Assembly: GCA_021151665.1 (NCBI GenBank)
Contig: JAGKWW010000036.1
Location: forward strand, 3,621-67,620
DNA length: 64,000 nucleotides
Origin: Flavobacteriaceae bacterium
Lineage (GTDB): Bacteria > Bacteroidota > Bacteroidia > Flavobacteriales > Flavobacteriaceae
Direction: 5' to 3'
The first letter of the stretch is position 1, and every line of letters begins with the position of its first letter. Made by a program: the position numbers and the translations under genes. Positions 35,240-43,740 of this stretch are shown here, one piece after another. Under the pieces are notes generated by a model that was not told the origin of the DNA, ran no database searches, and was given only the letters and a program-made list of their open reading frames with translations.

Positions 35240-35247
35240 TACCTTTG
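35240..35247 (+). promoter_or_regulatory. -7 promoter element of the DUF47-PiT operon
   Basis: TACCTTTG is a full match to TAnnTTTG, 29 bases before the start codon. Confidence 0.55.
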
Positions 35248-35268
35248 CCGCAAGATAAAAAGAGCTTA

Positions 35269-35913
35269 ATGTCATTAAACAGCATTTTTCAGTTTCTTGT
35301 ACCGAAAGACAAGAAATTTTTTCCTCTCTTTGAGAAAGCAGCGTTAAACCTTGTGCATCTTGCAGAGGCGCTCCACGAAGGTATGAACGCCCCAAGGCCG
35401 CAACGTGAAGAGTTTTTTAAAAAGGTAGAAGAGCTTGAAAGCGTTATAGAAGAAATAACGCACCAGACCAACCTGGAGCTTAGCCGTAACTTTATCACTC
35501 CTTTTGACCGCGAAGACATCCACGCGCTGGTTTCGGCGATGGATAATGTGGCCGACTACATGTACGGCGCTGCCAGCCGGATGAGGCTGTACCAGGTAGA
35601 TAAGATAACCAAGTCTATCCGTAAGATGACCGAGATTAACCTGGAGGCTTGCCAGCTGATACAAACCGCCGTGGCCGACCTGAAGGATATGAAGAATATG
35701 AAAGGCATTGCCGATGCCTGCAAGCGCATCAATAAGCTTGAAAATAAATCGGATAATGTATTCGATAAGGCGGTGGCAGATATATTTGAGAACGAAACCG
35801 ATGTGAAGAACATCATCAAATATAAGGAAGTGCTTTCTGCACTCGAAACCGCTACCGATAAATGCAAGAGCGTAGCCAATGTTTTAGAGTCTATCACTGT
35901 AAAACATTCTTAA
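35269..35913 (+). CDS. DUF47 family (PhoU-like) protein
   Basis: This 214-residue helical protein (FPLFEKAALNLVHLAEALHE; FITPFDREDIHALVSAMDNVADYMYGA; KLENKSDNVFDKAVADIF) belongs to the DUF47/TIGR00153 family, which partners Pit-type phosphate transporters. The ATG at 35269 is preferred; an upstream in-frame codon is less well placed relative to the promoter. The transporter gene begins 10 bases downstream, so the two form an operon. Confidence 0.9.
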   Translation: MSLNSIFQFLVPKDKKFFPLFEKAALNLVHLAEALHEGMNAPRPQREEFFKKVEELESVIEEITHQTNLELSRNFITPFDREDIHALVSAMDNVADYMYGAASRMRLYQVDKITKSIRKMTEINLEACQLIQTAVADLKDMKNMKGIADACKRINKLENKSDNVFDKAVADIFENETDVKNIIKYKEVLSALETATDKCKSVANVLESITVKHS

Positions 35914-35923
35914 TCTGCCCGGT

Positions 35924-36988
35924 ATGACGTTACTCATCATCATAATCGTGCTTGCGCTTATATTTGATTATATAAACGGCTTTCACGATGCGGCCAACTC
36001 CATCGCAACGATAGTGGCTACCAAGGTGCTTACACCTTTCCAGGCGGTGCTTTGGGCGGCTTTCTTCAACTTCCTGGCCTACTTTATTTCAAGGTACTGG
36101 ATAGGGGAGTTTAAAATTGGTAATACCATTGCCAAAACGGTAAGCGAAGACTTTATCACACTTGAGGTAATTTTCGCCGGCCTGGTTGCCGCCATTACCT
36201 GGAACCTCCTTACCTGGAAACTGGGTATACCATCATCATCATCGCATACCCTTATCGGCGGATTTATGGGCGCTGCACTGGCTCACGCTTTTACAGTTCC
36301 GGGTGCCGATATGAACACGGTGGTCAACTATGCTAAGGTTGTGCCTATCATGCTGTTCATTTTCTGTGCGCCGCTTATAGGTATGTTTGTAGCTTACTTC
36401 TTAACCGTCATTATCCTGCATATTTGCAAAAAAGCCAACCCAAGCAAGGCCGACCGGTGGTTCCGCAGGCTTCAGCTGGTGTCTTCCGCGCTTTTCAGCC
36501 TTGGCCATGGCGCCAATGACGCCCAGAAAGTAATGGGTATCATAGGGGCGGCAGTGATTTTTTACCATACGAAGATGGATGTGGATGTAAATTACCTTAA
36601 TGCCGAAGATCCCTTTAAGTACTTTGTGTCGCACTGGGGCTGGGTGCCACTGACGAGTTTCCTTATGATTGGCCTCGGTACCATGAGTGGTGGCTGGAAA
36701 ATCGTTAAAACCATGGGCTCTAAGATAACAAAGGTTACGTCGCTGGAAGGCGTTGCCGCCGAAACCGCCGGTGCAATAACGCTCTACACTTCAGAGCATC
36801 TGGGTATCCCGGTTTCAACCACACATACTATTACAGGCTCTATTATAGGTGTAGGTATTACCAAGCGTGTATCGGCCGTGAGATGGGGGGTTACTATCAG
36901 CCTGCTGTGGGCCTGGGTACTCACCATTCCCGTTTCTGCCCTGATCGCCGCTTTAATGTATTTTATCACGACGCTGTTCACACGATAA
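35924..36988 (+). CDS. pit: PiT family inorganic phosphate transporter
   Basis: This 354-residue polytopic transporter has the two PiT signatures: the N-terminal GFHDAANSIATIVATKVL and the C-terminal repeat LGHGANDAQKVMGIIGAA, plus GIPSSSSHTL and GIPVSTTHTITGSI. It would import phosphate with a proton or cation. It is paired with the DUF47 protein and followed by a terminator. The length is in the usual bacterial range. Confidence 0.93.
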   Translation: MTLLIIIIVLALIFDYINGFHDAANSIATIVATKVLTPFQAVLWAAFFNFLAYFISRYWIGEFKIGNTIAKTVSEDFITLEVIFAGLVAAITWNLLTWKLGIPSSSSHTLIGGFMGAALAHAFTVPGADMNTVVNYAKVVPIMLFIFCAPLIGMFVAYFLTVIILHICKKANPSKADRWFRRLQLVSSALFSLGHGANDAQKVMGIIGAAVIFYHTKMDVDVNYLNAEDPFKYFVSHWGWVPLTSFLMIGLGTMSGGWKIVKTMGSKITKVTSLEGVAAETAGAITLYTSEHLGIPVSTTHTITGSIIGVGITKRVSAVRWGVTISLLWAWVLTIPVSALIAALMYFITTLFTR

Positions 36989-37005
36989 TATCCCTTCAAA
37001 ACTTT

Positions 37006-37032
37006 AAATCCCGCTGACTGGCGGGATTTTTT
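37006..37032 (+). terminator. Terminator after the PiT operon
   Basis: AAATCCCGC / GCGGGATTT pair around a six-base loop, followed by TTTTT. Confidence 0.85.
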
Positions 37033-37135
37033 TGCTTTAACAATACGGTATTTATTTTCTTATAAAAATTCATCTTTTGTAATTTATTGCGGATATAAAA
37101 TTGTATTCCTCAATAATTTTGACACTTTGAAACAT

Positions 37136-37166
37136 TTGTGCTATCGATTGGCGAAATTGTGCTATC
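37136..37166 (+). promoter_or_regulatory. Direct repeat, candidate AraC-type operator
   Basis: TTGTGCTATC occurs at 37136-37145 and again at 37157-37166, exactly 21 bp apart (two helical turns). The second copy ends 19 bases before the -7 element at 37186. Tandem direct repeats with this spacing next to the -33 region are typical for AraC-family activators; the gene for one lies at the end of this cluster. Confidence 0.55.
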
Positions 37167-37185
37167 CGCTTTTGTTTTGCCCGGC

Positions 37186-37193
37186 TAATTTTG
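37186..37193 (+). promoter_or_regulatory. -7 promoter element of the aldehyde dehydrogenase gene
   Basis: TAATTTTG matches TAnnTTTG, 27 bases before the ATG at 37220. The direct repeat lies just upstream in place of a clear -33 element. Confidence 0.55.
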
Positions 37194-37219
37194 GCTTAAA
37201 ACCAAAAAGATACATAATT

Positions 37220-38722
37220 ATGAGTTTAGTACAACGTCCGCAGTTCAGGGAAAAATATGATAACTTCATCGGAGGAAAGTTTTACCCTCCGGTAGGTGGG
37301 GAGTATTTCGATAATATTTCACCTATAGACGGAAAAGTTTTTGCCCAAGTGGCGCGCTCAGGAAAAGAGGATATAGAGTTAGCGCTGGATGCGGCGCATG
37401 AAGCATTTAAAACATGGAGCAAGACATCGCCAGCCTATCGCGCAGGTGTACTCAATAAGATTGCTGATGTGATGGAAGCCAACCTTGAGTACCTTGCTAC
37501 TGTAGAAACTATAGACAACGGAAAAGCAATCCGTGAAACCCTCGCTGCCGACCTTCCACTTTGTATTGATCACTTCCGGTATTTTGCCGGGGTTATCAGG
37601 GCCGAGGAGGGCACCATCTCTGAGCATGACGAAGATACAGTAAGTATCGTGCTGCATGAGCCGATAGGCGTGGTGGGGCAGATCATCCCGTGGAATTTCC
37701 CTCTTTTAATGGCTACATGGAAAATCGCGCCGGCTATTGCCGCCGGAAATACTACTGTTGTTAAGGCTGCCGAGCAGACTCCGGTGTCAATCATGGTTTT
37801 GATGGAGCTGATAAAAGATGTAGTGCCGGCCGGTGTTATCAATGTGGTAAACGGGTTTGGCATTGAGGCAGGAAAGCCACTCGCCACGTCGCCCCGCATT
37901 GCCAAAGTCTCTTTTACGGGAGAAACAACTACCGGAAGGCTTATTATGCAATACGCAGCAGAAAATATTATCCCGTCTACGATGGAGCTGGGAGGAAAGT
38001 CGCCAAATATCTTTTTTAAATCGGTGGGCGATGCCGATGACGAGTTCTTTGACAAAGCTGTTGAAGGAGCCGTTATGTTTGCACTGAACCAGGGTGAAGT
38101 ATGCACATGCCCTTCGCGAATGCTGGTGCATGAAGATATTTACGACAAGTTTATAGCGAGGGTTATCGAGCGTACCAAAGCGATAAAAGTGGGCCATCCG
38201 CTGGACAGGACGGTGGCTATGGGAGCACAGGCTTCTAACGACCAATACGAGAAAATACAATCTTACCTGAAAATTGGCAGGGAGGAAGGCGCCGAGGTGC
38301 TTACCGGAGGCGATGTAAACAAGCTGGGCAGCGAGCTCGACGGTGGCTACTACATCCAGCCTACCATCTTCAAGGGGAATAATAAAATGCGTATTTTCCA
38401 GGAAGAAATCTTCGGCCCTGTGGTATGTGTAACTACATTTAAAACGGTAGAAGAGGCTATCGAAATTGCCAATGACACCCTTTACGGGCTGGGGGCCGGC
38501 GTATGGACACGCGACGCCCATGAGCTTTACCGTGTGCCGCGCGCTATCCAGGCTGGCCGGGTATGGGTAAACAACTACCACGCTTATCCGGCACATGCTC
38601 CTTTTGGAGGATATAAAAAATCCGGCTTTGGCCGCGAAAACCATAAGATGATGCTGGAGCATTACAGGCAGACAAAAAATATGCTCATCTCTTACAACAA
38701 GAACAAACTCGGATTCTTTTAG
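37220..38722 (+). CDS. NAD-dependent aldehyde dehydrogenase (ExaC/AldA-like)
   Basis: This 500-residue enzyme oxidises aldehydes such as acetaldehyde. It has IIPWNFPLLMATWKIAPA, the glutamate in MELGGKSPN, the catalytic cysteine region NQGEVCTCPSR and the C-terminal PFGGYKKSGFGRENH. The CxC pair is typical of the acetaldehyde dehydrogenase group found beside DUF779. The ATG at 37220 (MSLVQRPQFREKY) is preferred; an upstream TTG extension would cover the promoter and operator. A hairpin follows, then an alcohol dehydrogenase gene. Confidence 0.93.
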   Translation: MSLVQRPQFREKYDNFIGGKFYPPVGGEYFDNISPIDGKVFAQVARSGKEDIELALDAAHEAFKTWSKTSPAYRAGVLNKIADVMEANLEYLATVETIDNGKAIRETLAADLPLCIDHFRYFAGVIRAEEGTISEHDEDTVSIVLHEPIGVVGQIIPWNFPLLMATWKIAPAIAAGNTTVVKAAEQTPVSIMVLMELIKDVVPAGVINVVNGFGIEAGKPLATSPRIAKVSFTGETTTGRLIMQYAAENIIPSTMELGGKSPNIFFKSVGDADDEFFDKAVEGAVMFALNQGEVCTCPSRMLVHEDIYDKFIARVIERTKAIKVGHPLDRTVAMGAQASNDQYEKIQSYLKIGREEGAEVLTGGDVNKLGSELDGGYYIQPTIFKGNNKMRIFQEEIFGPVVCVTTFKTVEEAIEIANDTLYGLGAGVWTRDAHELYRVPRAIQAGRVWVNNYHAYPAHAPFGGYKKSGFGRENHKMMLEHYRQTKNMLISYNKNKLGFF

Positions 38723-38727
38723 TATAT

Positions 38728-38760
38728 AAGGTTTGCCCTCTGCGGCAAACCTTTTCTTAT
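38728..38760 (+). terminator. Terminator-like hairpin between aldehyde and alcohol dehydrogenase genes
   Basis: AAGGTTTGCC / GGCAAACCTT pair around a six-base loop, followed by TTCTTATTT. It may limit read-through from the aldehyde dehydrogenase gene into the alcohol dehydrogenase gene. Confidence 0.7.
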
Positions 38761-38785
38761 TTACACACACAAATAAAATTTTAAA

Positions 38786-39820
38786 ATGATTCCTAATACT
38801 ATGAAAGCTGCGGTTGTGCGCGAATTCGGGCAGCCGCTCCAGATTGAGGAAGTCCCGGTGAAGCGTCCGGGACAGAACCAGATACTTGTGAAAATTGTAG
38901 CAAGCGGGGTGTGCCATACCGATTTGCATGCTGTAGAAGGCGACTGGCCTGTAAAGCCTAAAATGCCGCTCATACCCGGACATGAGGGCGTGGGCTATGT
39001 TGTTGCCGTGGGCCCGGGCGTATCGCATGTAAAAGAGGGAGATGCCGTGGGGGTGCCATGGCTGTACAGTGCCTGCGGATGCTGCGACCACTGCATTACC
39101 GGCTGGGAAACGCTGTGCGAGAGCCAGCAAAACGGTGGTTATAGCGTAGACGGAGGTTTTGCAGAGTATGTGCTTGCCGATGCACGTTACGTTGGCCATC
39201 TTCCCTCAAACGTCAATTTTATGGAGATGGCGCCCATATTGTGTGCCGGTGTTACTGTTTATAAAGGGCTTAAGGAAACCGAAGTAAAACCGGGAGAGTG
39301 GGTTGCAATATCCGGTATAGGCGGATTGGGGCACGTAGCGGTGCAGTATGCAAAAGCCATGGGTATGCATGTAGCGGCTATAGATGTTGCCGATGATAAA
39401 CTTCAGCTTGCAAAAAAACTGGGTGCCGACCTTATTGTGAATGCAAAAGAACAGAACCCCGGAGAATATCTGAAAAAGGAAACCGGCGGAATGCACGGTG
39501 CCCTGGTAACGGCAGTATCGCCAATCGCATTTAAACAAGGTCTCGAGACATTGCGGAGAAAAGGTACTATGGCACTTAACGGACTCCCGCCGGGCAATTT
39601 CGATCTTTCAATTTTTGATACTGTACTTAACCGGATCACCATAAGGGGCTCTATAGTGGGCACCCGTAAAGATTTGCAGGAAGCCATTCAGTTTGCGGCA
39701 GAAGGCAAAGTAAAGGCTACCGTGACTTCCGCAAAGCTGGAAGATATAAACGATGTTTTCGATAAGATGAGAAAAGGTCAGATAGAAGGCCGGTTGGTCC
39801 TTCAGATAGCCGGACAGTAA
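38786..39820 (+). CDS. adhP: Zinc-dependent alcohol dehydrogenase (AdhP-like)
   Basis: This 344-residue medium-chain dehydrogenase has catalytic zinc ligands in SGVCHTDLHAVEGDWP and GHEGVGYV, the structural zinc cluster CGCCDHCITGWETLC and the NAD site GIGGLGHVAVQYAKAMG. It would interconvert primary alcohols and aldehydes. Two in-frame ATG codons (38786 and 38801) are possible. Together with the preceding gene it could convert alcohol to aldehyde to acid. A weak hairpin follows. Confidence 0.92.
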   Translation: MIPNTMKAAVVREFGQPLQIEEVPVKRPGQNQILVKIVASGVCHTDLHAVEGDWPVKPKMPLIPGHEGVGYVVAVGPGVSHVKEGDAVGVPWLYSACGCCDHCITGWETLCESQQNGGYSVDGGFAEYVLADARYVGHLPSNVNFMEMAPILCAGVTVYKGLKETEVKPGEWVAISGIGGLGHVAVQYAKAMGMHVAAIDVADDKLQLAKKLGADLIVNAKEQNPGEYLKKETGGMHGALVTAVSPIAFKQGLETLRRKGTMALNGLPPGNFDLSIFDTVLNRITIRGSIVGTRKDLQEAIQFAAEGKVKATVTSAKLEDINDVFDKMRKGQIEGRLVLQIAGQ

Positions 39821-39844
39821 TAATTGTTATTTAACAGGGATTCG

Positions 39845-39876
39845 GGCGCAGGCAGACACACACACTGCGCCTTTTC
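39845..39876 (+). terminator. Weak terminator-like hairpin after the alcohol dehydrogenase gene
   Basis: GGCGCAG / CTGCGCC form a 7-bp stem with a long CA-rich loop, followed by TTTTCCCT. Confidence 0.5.
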
Positions 39877-39891
39877 CCTCATTTACGATTT

Positions 39892-40266
39892 ATGCAAAAC
39901 AGAATAGATGCAGATGAAAAAGCCATTGCGCTGATTGAGCAACTCAAAGCGCGGCATGGCGAGCTTATGTTTCACCAAAGTGGCGGCTGCTGCGATGGCT
40001 CGCAACCCATGTGCTTTGCAAAAGGCGAATTTAGGTTAGGCTACAGCGATGTTTGCCTGGGCGAAGTGGCGGGCTGCGAATTCTGGATGAGCCGCGACCA
40101 ATTCGAATACTGGCAGCATACCCATCTTACGCTTACGGCGGTGGATGGCAGGGGAGCAAGTTTTTCTCTCGAAATACCAACCGGAAAGCGTTTTATGATT
40201 GAGTCCAGGCTGTTTACAGAGGCCGAGGCTTCAGACCTCATGCCGTTACGTTTTCTTGAGGATTAA
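39892..40266 (+). CDS. DUF779 domain protein
   Basis: This 124-residue soluble protein has the DUF779 signature HQSGGCCDGSQPMCF and a conserved HTHLTLTAVDGRG segment. The family is repeatedly found beside acetaldehyde dehydrogenase genes, as here. The clustered cysteines (CC...C) suggest metal or thiol chemistry, but the role is not established. Its 3' end overlaps the convergent AraC gene by 4 bases, so the cluster and its likely regulator meet tail-to-tail. Confidence 0.88.
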   Translation: MQNRIDADEKAIALIEQLKARHGELMFHQSGGCCDGSQPMCFAKGEFRLGYSDVCLGEVAGCEFWMSRDQFEYWQHTHLTLTAVDGRGASFSLEIPTGKRFMIESRLFTEAEASDLMPLRFLED

Positions 40267-41180
40267 TTGATATTGAGCATCTGGTACTGCTTTGGCGTTA
40301 TCCCTTCATGTTTTTTAAACAAACGGATAAAATAGTTGCAATCGTCAAACCCGGTCATAAAACAAACTTCATTGATCTGGATTCCGGGATTTCGCAGCAG
40401 CTGTTTGGCGTGCTTTATTTTTTCGTTAAGAATGAATTCCAGCGGGCTCATTCCGGTTTCGCGCTTAAAATACCGGTAAAATGAGGTGGTGCTCATACAT
40501 GCTTTTTCACTCAGCTCTTTTAAAGACAATGCCCGGGTAATGTTCTCCCTTATAAAACCCGCCACAATATGTACTGCACTGCCGTTTTCCGATGATTTTC
40601 CGTCTGCCACAATTGCCGCAGTCTGGGTCTGCACAATGCGTATCAGCAATTCCTGCAGGGCAAGGTCGGCCAGCGCATCCTTGGTTACCGATGTACCCAT
40701 GCATTCGCGTATGAGCTTATTTATCGTACCAGCCAGCTCTGTATTATTATAAAAAAAGTAATTGTCATAATTGAGTTTCCAGGTATTGGTCTCATCTTTA
40801 GGATAACGCTCGTTAAGAAAATCAAGCGTTTCGCTTATTTTGTTTTGGTCTATTGCCAGTGCGAGGCATTGGGTGGGATTGTTCGCAGACGCTTCGGGAA
40901 AATCAATCTTCATTTCTACGTTAGAGGGGACGATCACCGTCTCGCCCGGAAGATATTCAAATTCAGGGTCATCAAACAGGTGCATTACCTTTTTACCCCT
41001 TAGCATACTTGTTACTACCAGGTCATTGAATTTAAGAGGAACCATAACAGATTCCTGATATGTTTCAAACAAATTCAGTTCGCAGTTGTCCAGCGAATAC
41101 ACCGTGCGGTTCTCTACAAGGGTTTTTAGCGACTTTTCAGATGAAAGCGACGGTGTGCTGAGCAAAGTTTTACGTGTCAT
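40263..41180 (-). CDS. AraC family transcriptional regulator
   Basis: This 305-residue regulator has an N-terminal sensing domain (~1-195, of the AraC_N type with a cupin-like segment) and a C-terminal AraC HTH domain with LSLKELSEKACMSTTSFYRYFKRETG and the signature MTGFDDCNYFIRLFKKHEGITPKQ. It is convergent to DUF779 and is the likely activator of the aldehyde/alcohol genes, probably through the direct repeat at 37136-37166. An inverted repeat lies directly before its own start. Confidence 0.88.
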   Translation of the reverse strand: MTRKTLLSTPSLSSEKSLKTLVENRTVYSLDNCELNLFETYQESVMVPLKFNDLVVTSMLRGKKVMHLFDDPEFEYLPGETVIVPSNVEMKIDFPEASANNPTQCLALAIDQNKISETLDFLNERYPKDETNTWKLNYDNYFFYNNTELAGTINKLIRECMGTSVTKDALADLALQELLIRIVQTQTAAIVADGKSSENGSAVHIVAGFIRENITRALSLKELSEKACMSTTSFYRYFKRETGMSPLEFILNEKIKHAKQLLRNPGIQINEVCFMTGFDDCNYFIRLFKKHEGITPKQYQMLNIN

Positions 41181-41185
41181 GCATT

Positions 41186-41209
41186 AATTTGAATAAAGCG
41201 TTTCAAATT
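41186..41209. promoter_or_regulatory. Inverted repeat before the AraC regulator gene
   Basis: AATTTGAA (41186-41193) and TTCAAATT (41202-41209) form a perfect 8-bp inverted repeat with 8 bases between, 5 bases before the start codon. It could be an operator for autoregulation or an mRNA hairpin. Confidence 0.4.
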
Positions 41210-41244
41210 AACAATTTTATAACACAAATGCAATTAAAGTTTGC

Positions 41245-42444
41245 TTAATCCCTTTTTTGGGTAAAGGGCAGTGATATTATAAAGTTCGTTCCTTTATCCT
41301 TACCCGCACTTATCGCATAAATATTTCCTTTATGCAGTTCTACCAGCGATTTGGTAATCGATAAGCCCAAACCGGTAGACGTCTCTTTGCCTGTTGGGCG
41401 TGAGCTTAGCTTTGCAAACTTTGTATACAGCCGCTGCAGGTCGCTTACATTCAATCCCTGGCCATTATCTTTTACTTCGATATGGAGGTAGTTGCCCGCT
41501 TCCCGCGCAGATATATTTATCTGACCGCCGGGGTAGGAGTATTTAATCGCATTGCTTAAAAGATTATGCAAAATATCCATAAGTTTGGTGCGGTCAGCTT
41601 CAAGCGGCGGAAGCCCGTCTTCACAGAAAAGTTCTATTGTCTGGTTCTTCTGCTGGGCAAGCAATTCAAAATTATTCAGCAGGCGGTTAAAAATTTCCTG
41701 CATGTCCACCTGCTCCAGCTGAAGATAAAGATCTTTTTCTTCCAGTTCACTGTGCTTTAGCAGGTCAGAAAGTTTTTTTTGTATCGTTGCAACCGATGTT
41801 TTTATCATATCGGTCATTTTGTCCCGCTTGGTATCGTCGCTTTTCAGTATTTCATTAGCCAGTTTAATAGAGGCAAGCGGATTTTTGATCTCGTGCAGGG
41901 CTATGTTCATCAGGTTAATCTGCGATTCGATAGTCTTACGGTAAGTAAGCCTGTTCTCCAGCTTATCTACAATGATTTTGGCAAGGGTACGAAGCATGTT
42001 GATTTGCACCGGAGTAGCATCGCGCACAATTTTGTCACATACGCACAGCATCCCTACATTGTAGCCCTCGGGAGTTTTGAGGGGTGCACCCGCATAAAAA
42101 CGTATGCCTGCATTAAACGCAATTTCGCATGCTTTGTAGTTTGGGAGTTTTGCGGTATCCTGTATTACCGTAACCTGATCTTCATTAATTGCACCATTGC
42201 AAAGGCTCGCATCGCGCTCTACCTCTTTAACGTTAAGGTCGCTCAGGTTAGATTTAACAAAGACACGAGTCTCGTCTACAAAAGTAATAAAGGCATAAGG
42301 AGTGTTGAAGACCTGGCTGGCCATTAAGGCGATCTTGTCAAATGTATCTTCTGAATGCGTATCCAGGATTTGGTAGTCCCGTAATTTCTCTACACGCAGC
42401 AGCTCATACTGGGCAGCTAATTTTGTTGGTTTCGTCTCTATCAT
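41245..42444 (-). CDS. Cytoplasmic GAF-domain sensor histidine kinase
   Basis: This 399-residue protein has no membrane segment. A GAF domain (~25-165: DASLCNGAINEDQVTVIQD, YAGAPLKTPEGYNVGMLCV) precedes a HisKA dimerisation domain with the phospho-histidine in MNIALHEIKNPLASIKL and a HATPase domain (NLLSNAIKYSYPGG; VKDNGQGLN; TGLGLSITKSL). No response regulator gene is adjacent, so it is an orphan kinase. The start MIETKPTKLAAQYELLRVEK is the only reasonable one. Confidence 0.9.
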   Translation of the reverse strand: MIETKPTKLAAQYELLRVEKLRDYQILDTHSEDTFDKIALMASQVFNTPYAFITFVDETRVFVKSNLSDLNVKEVERDASLCNGAINEDQVTVIQDTAKLPNYKACEIAFNAGIRFYAGAPLKTPEGYNVGMLCVCDKIVRDATPVQINMLRTLAKIIVDKLENRLTYRKTIESQINLMNIALHEIKNPLASIKLANEILKSDDTKRDKMTDMIKTSVATIQKKLSDLLKHSELEEKDLYLQLEQVDMQEIFNRLLNNFELLAQQKNQTIELFCEDGLPPLEADRTKLMDILHNLLSNAIKYSYPGGQINISAREAGNYLHIEVKDNGQGLNVSDLQRLYTKFAKLSSRPTGKETSTGLGLSITKSLVELHKGNIYAISAGKDKGTNFIISLPFTQKRD

Positions 42445-42582
42445 TCGCTATGGATGCTTTTGGGGGCAGCATCAGTCTCAGTTCTATGCCGAAGATACAA
42501 TTTTTTTTTAATAACGAATTTCTATGCAGAAAGTTGTAACAAAAAATACAGAATTGTATAACCTCTGCATCAGCATTATAAA

Positions 42583-42614
42583 CAAAATCCTCCCCGTTGA
42601 TAAGGGGAGGAAAT
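42583..42614 (-). terminator. Terminator of prfB
   Basis: TCCTCCCC / GGGGAGGA pair around an 8-base loop directly after the prfB stop; the minus strand continues TTTTG. Confidence 0.7.
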
Positions 42615-42619
42615 GGTGA

Positions 42620-43718
42620 TTATTCTTCCTGTTTCTGGCCCATCATCATCAGATACGCCTTTAAGAACTCGTCGATATTTCCGTTCATAACGCCTTCCAC
42701 ATCGCTGGTTTCATACTGGGTGCGCACGTCTTTTACCAGCTTATACGGATGCATCACGTAATTACGTATCTGCGATCCCCATTCGATTTTCATTTTGTTG
42801 GCCTCTATCTCATCGCGCATAGCCTGCCGTTTCTTAAGCTCTATTTCATATAGCTGGGATTTCAGCAACTGCATCGCTTTCGTCTTATTATCCAGCTGTG
42901 AGCGCGTTTCGGAGTTTTCGATGATGATGCCGGTAGGGTGGTGGCGCAGGCGAACTGCGGTTTCTACCTTGTTCACGTTCTGGCCTCCTGCACCGCTAGA
43001 TCGCATAGTTTCCCAGGATATGTCTGCCGGGCTTATCTCGATCTCAATGGTATCATCGGCAAGCGGGTACACGTATACTGATGCAAAGGAGGTGTGGCGC
43101 TTGGCATTGCTGTCAAAAGGAGAGATACGCACGAGCCTGTGCACACCATTTTCTCCCTTTAGGTAACCAAAGGAATAGTCGCCTTCAAATTCGAGGGTAA
43201 CTGTCTTGATGCCTGCAACTTCGCCCTCCTGAAAGTTGAGCTCTTTTACCTTGTATCCATGCTTCTCGCCCCACATGATGTACATGCGCATGAGCATACT
43301 CGCCCAGTCGCAGCTCTCGGTTCCGCCGGCGCCTGCGGTGATCTGGAGTACGGCGCTCATGGCATCGCCCTCGTCGCTAAGCATATTTTTAAACTCCAGG
43401 TTTTCTATATGCAGCAGTGTATCGGCATACATCGCGTCGAGGTCTTCTTCAGTCGCGTCGCCTTCTTTAAAGAATTCATAGATTACTTGTAGCTCCTCGG
43501 CCATGGCAATGCCTTTATCATAATCTTCCACCCACTTCTTTTTTGAGCGGAGGTTTTTTACAATAGCTTCGGCTTCCTTGGCATTGTTCCAGAAATCGGG
43601 TGCGTAGGTCTTCTCTTCTTCGTTGGTTATCTCTATCTGTTTCCTGTCGATGTCAAAGATACCTCCTCAGCGCTCCAAGGCGCTCCATAATACCTTTTAT
43701 CTGTTCGGTATTTGTCAT
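42620..43718 (-). CDS. prfB: Peptide chain release factor 2, with programmed +1 frameshift
   Basis: The gene starts at the ATG at 43718 and reads 21 codons (MTNTEQIKGIMERLGALRRYL), then an in-frame TGA at 43653-43655. A +1 shift continues with Asp into the rest of the protein, giving 365 residues, the same length as E. coli RF2. The internal Shine-Dalgarno AGGAGG and the slip site TATCTTTGAC are the canonical autoregulatory signals. RF2 recognises UGA and UAA; the tripeptide SPF (VRISPFDSNAKRH) and the GGQ catalytic motif (SSGAGGQNVNKVE) are present. An ATG at 43531 lies well inside the gene and is not the start. Confidence 0.95.
43652..43667 (-). promoter_or_regulatory. RF2 autoregulatory +1 frameshift site
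   Basis: The minus strand reads AGGAGG TAT CTT TGA C. When RF2 is scarce, the ribosome pauses at TGA and shifts +1 with help from the AGGAGG element, producing full-length RF2. Confidence 0.95.
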
Positions 43719-43726
43719 AAATAGTG

Positions 43727-43734
43727 TAGTTTTG
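43727..43734 (+). promoter_or_regulatory. -7 promoter element of the threonine aldolase gene
   Basis: TAGTTTTG matches TAnnTTTG, 32 bases before the ATG. It overlaps the expected start of the divergent prfB transcript. Confidence 0.5.
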
Positions 43735-43740
43735 TATCTG

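Noticed and set aside
37787..39199. 470-codon open frame antisense to the aldehyde and alcohol dehydrogenase genes
   Set aside because: It spans two well-recognised genes and a terminator hairpin; the translation has no domain signatures.
42620..43531. RF2 starting at the internal ATG at 43531
   Set aside because: This would remove the N-terminal domain; the canonical frameshift site rebuilds the full protein from 43718.
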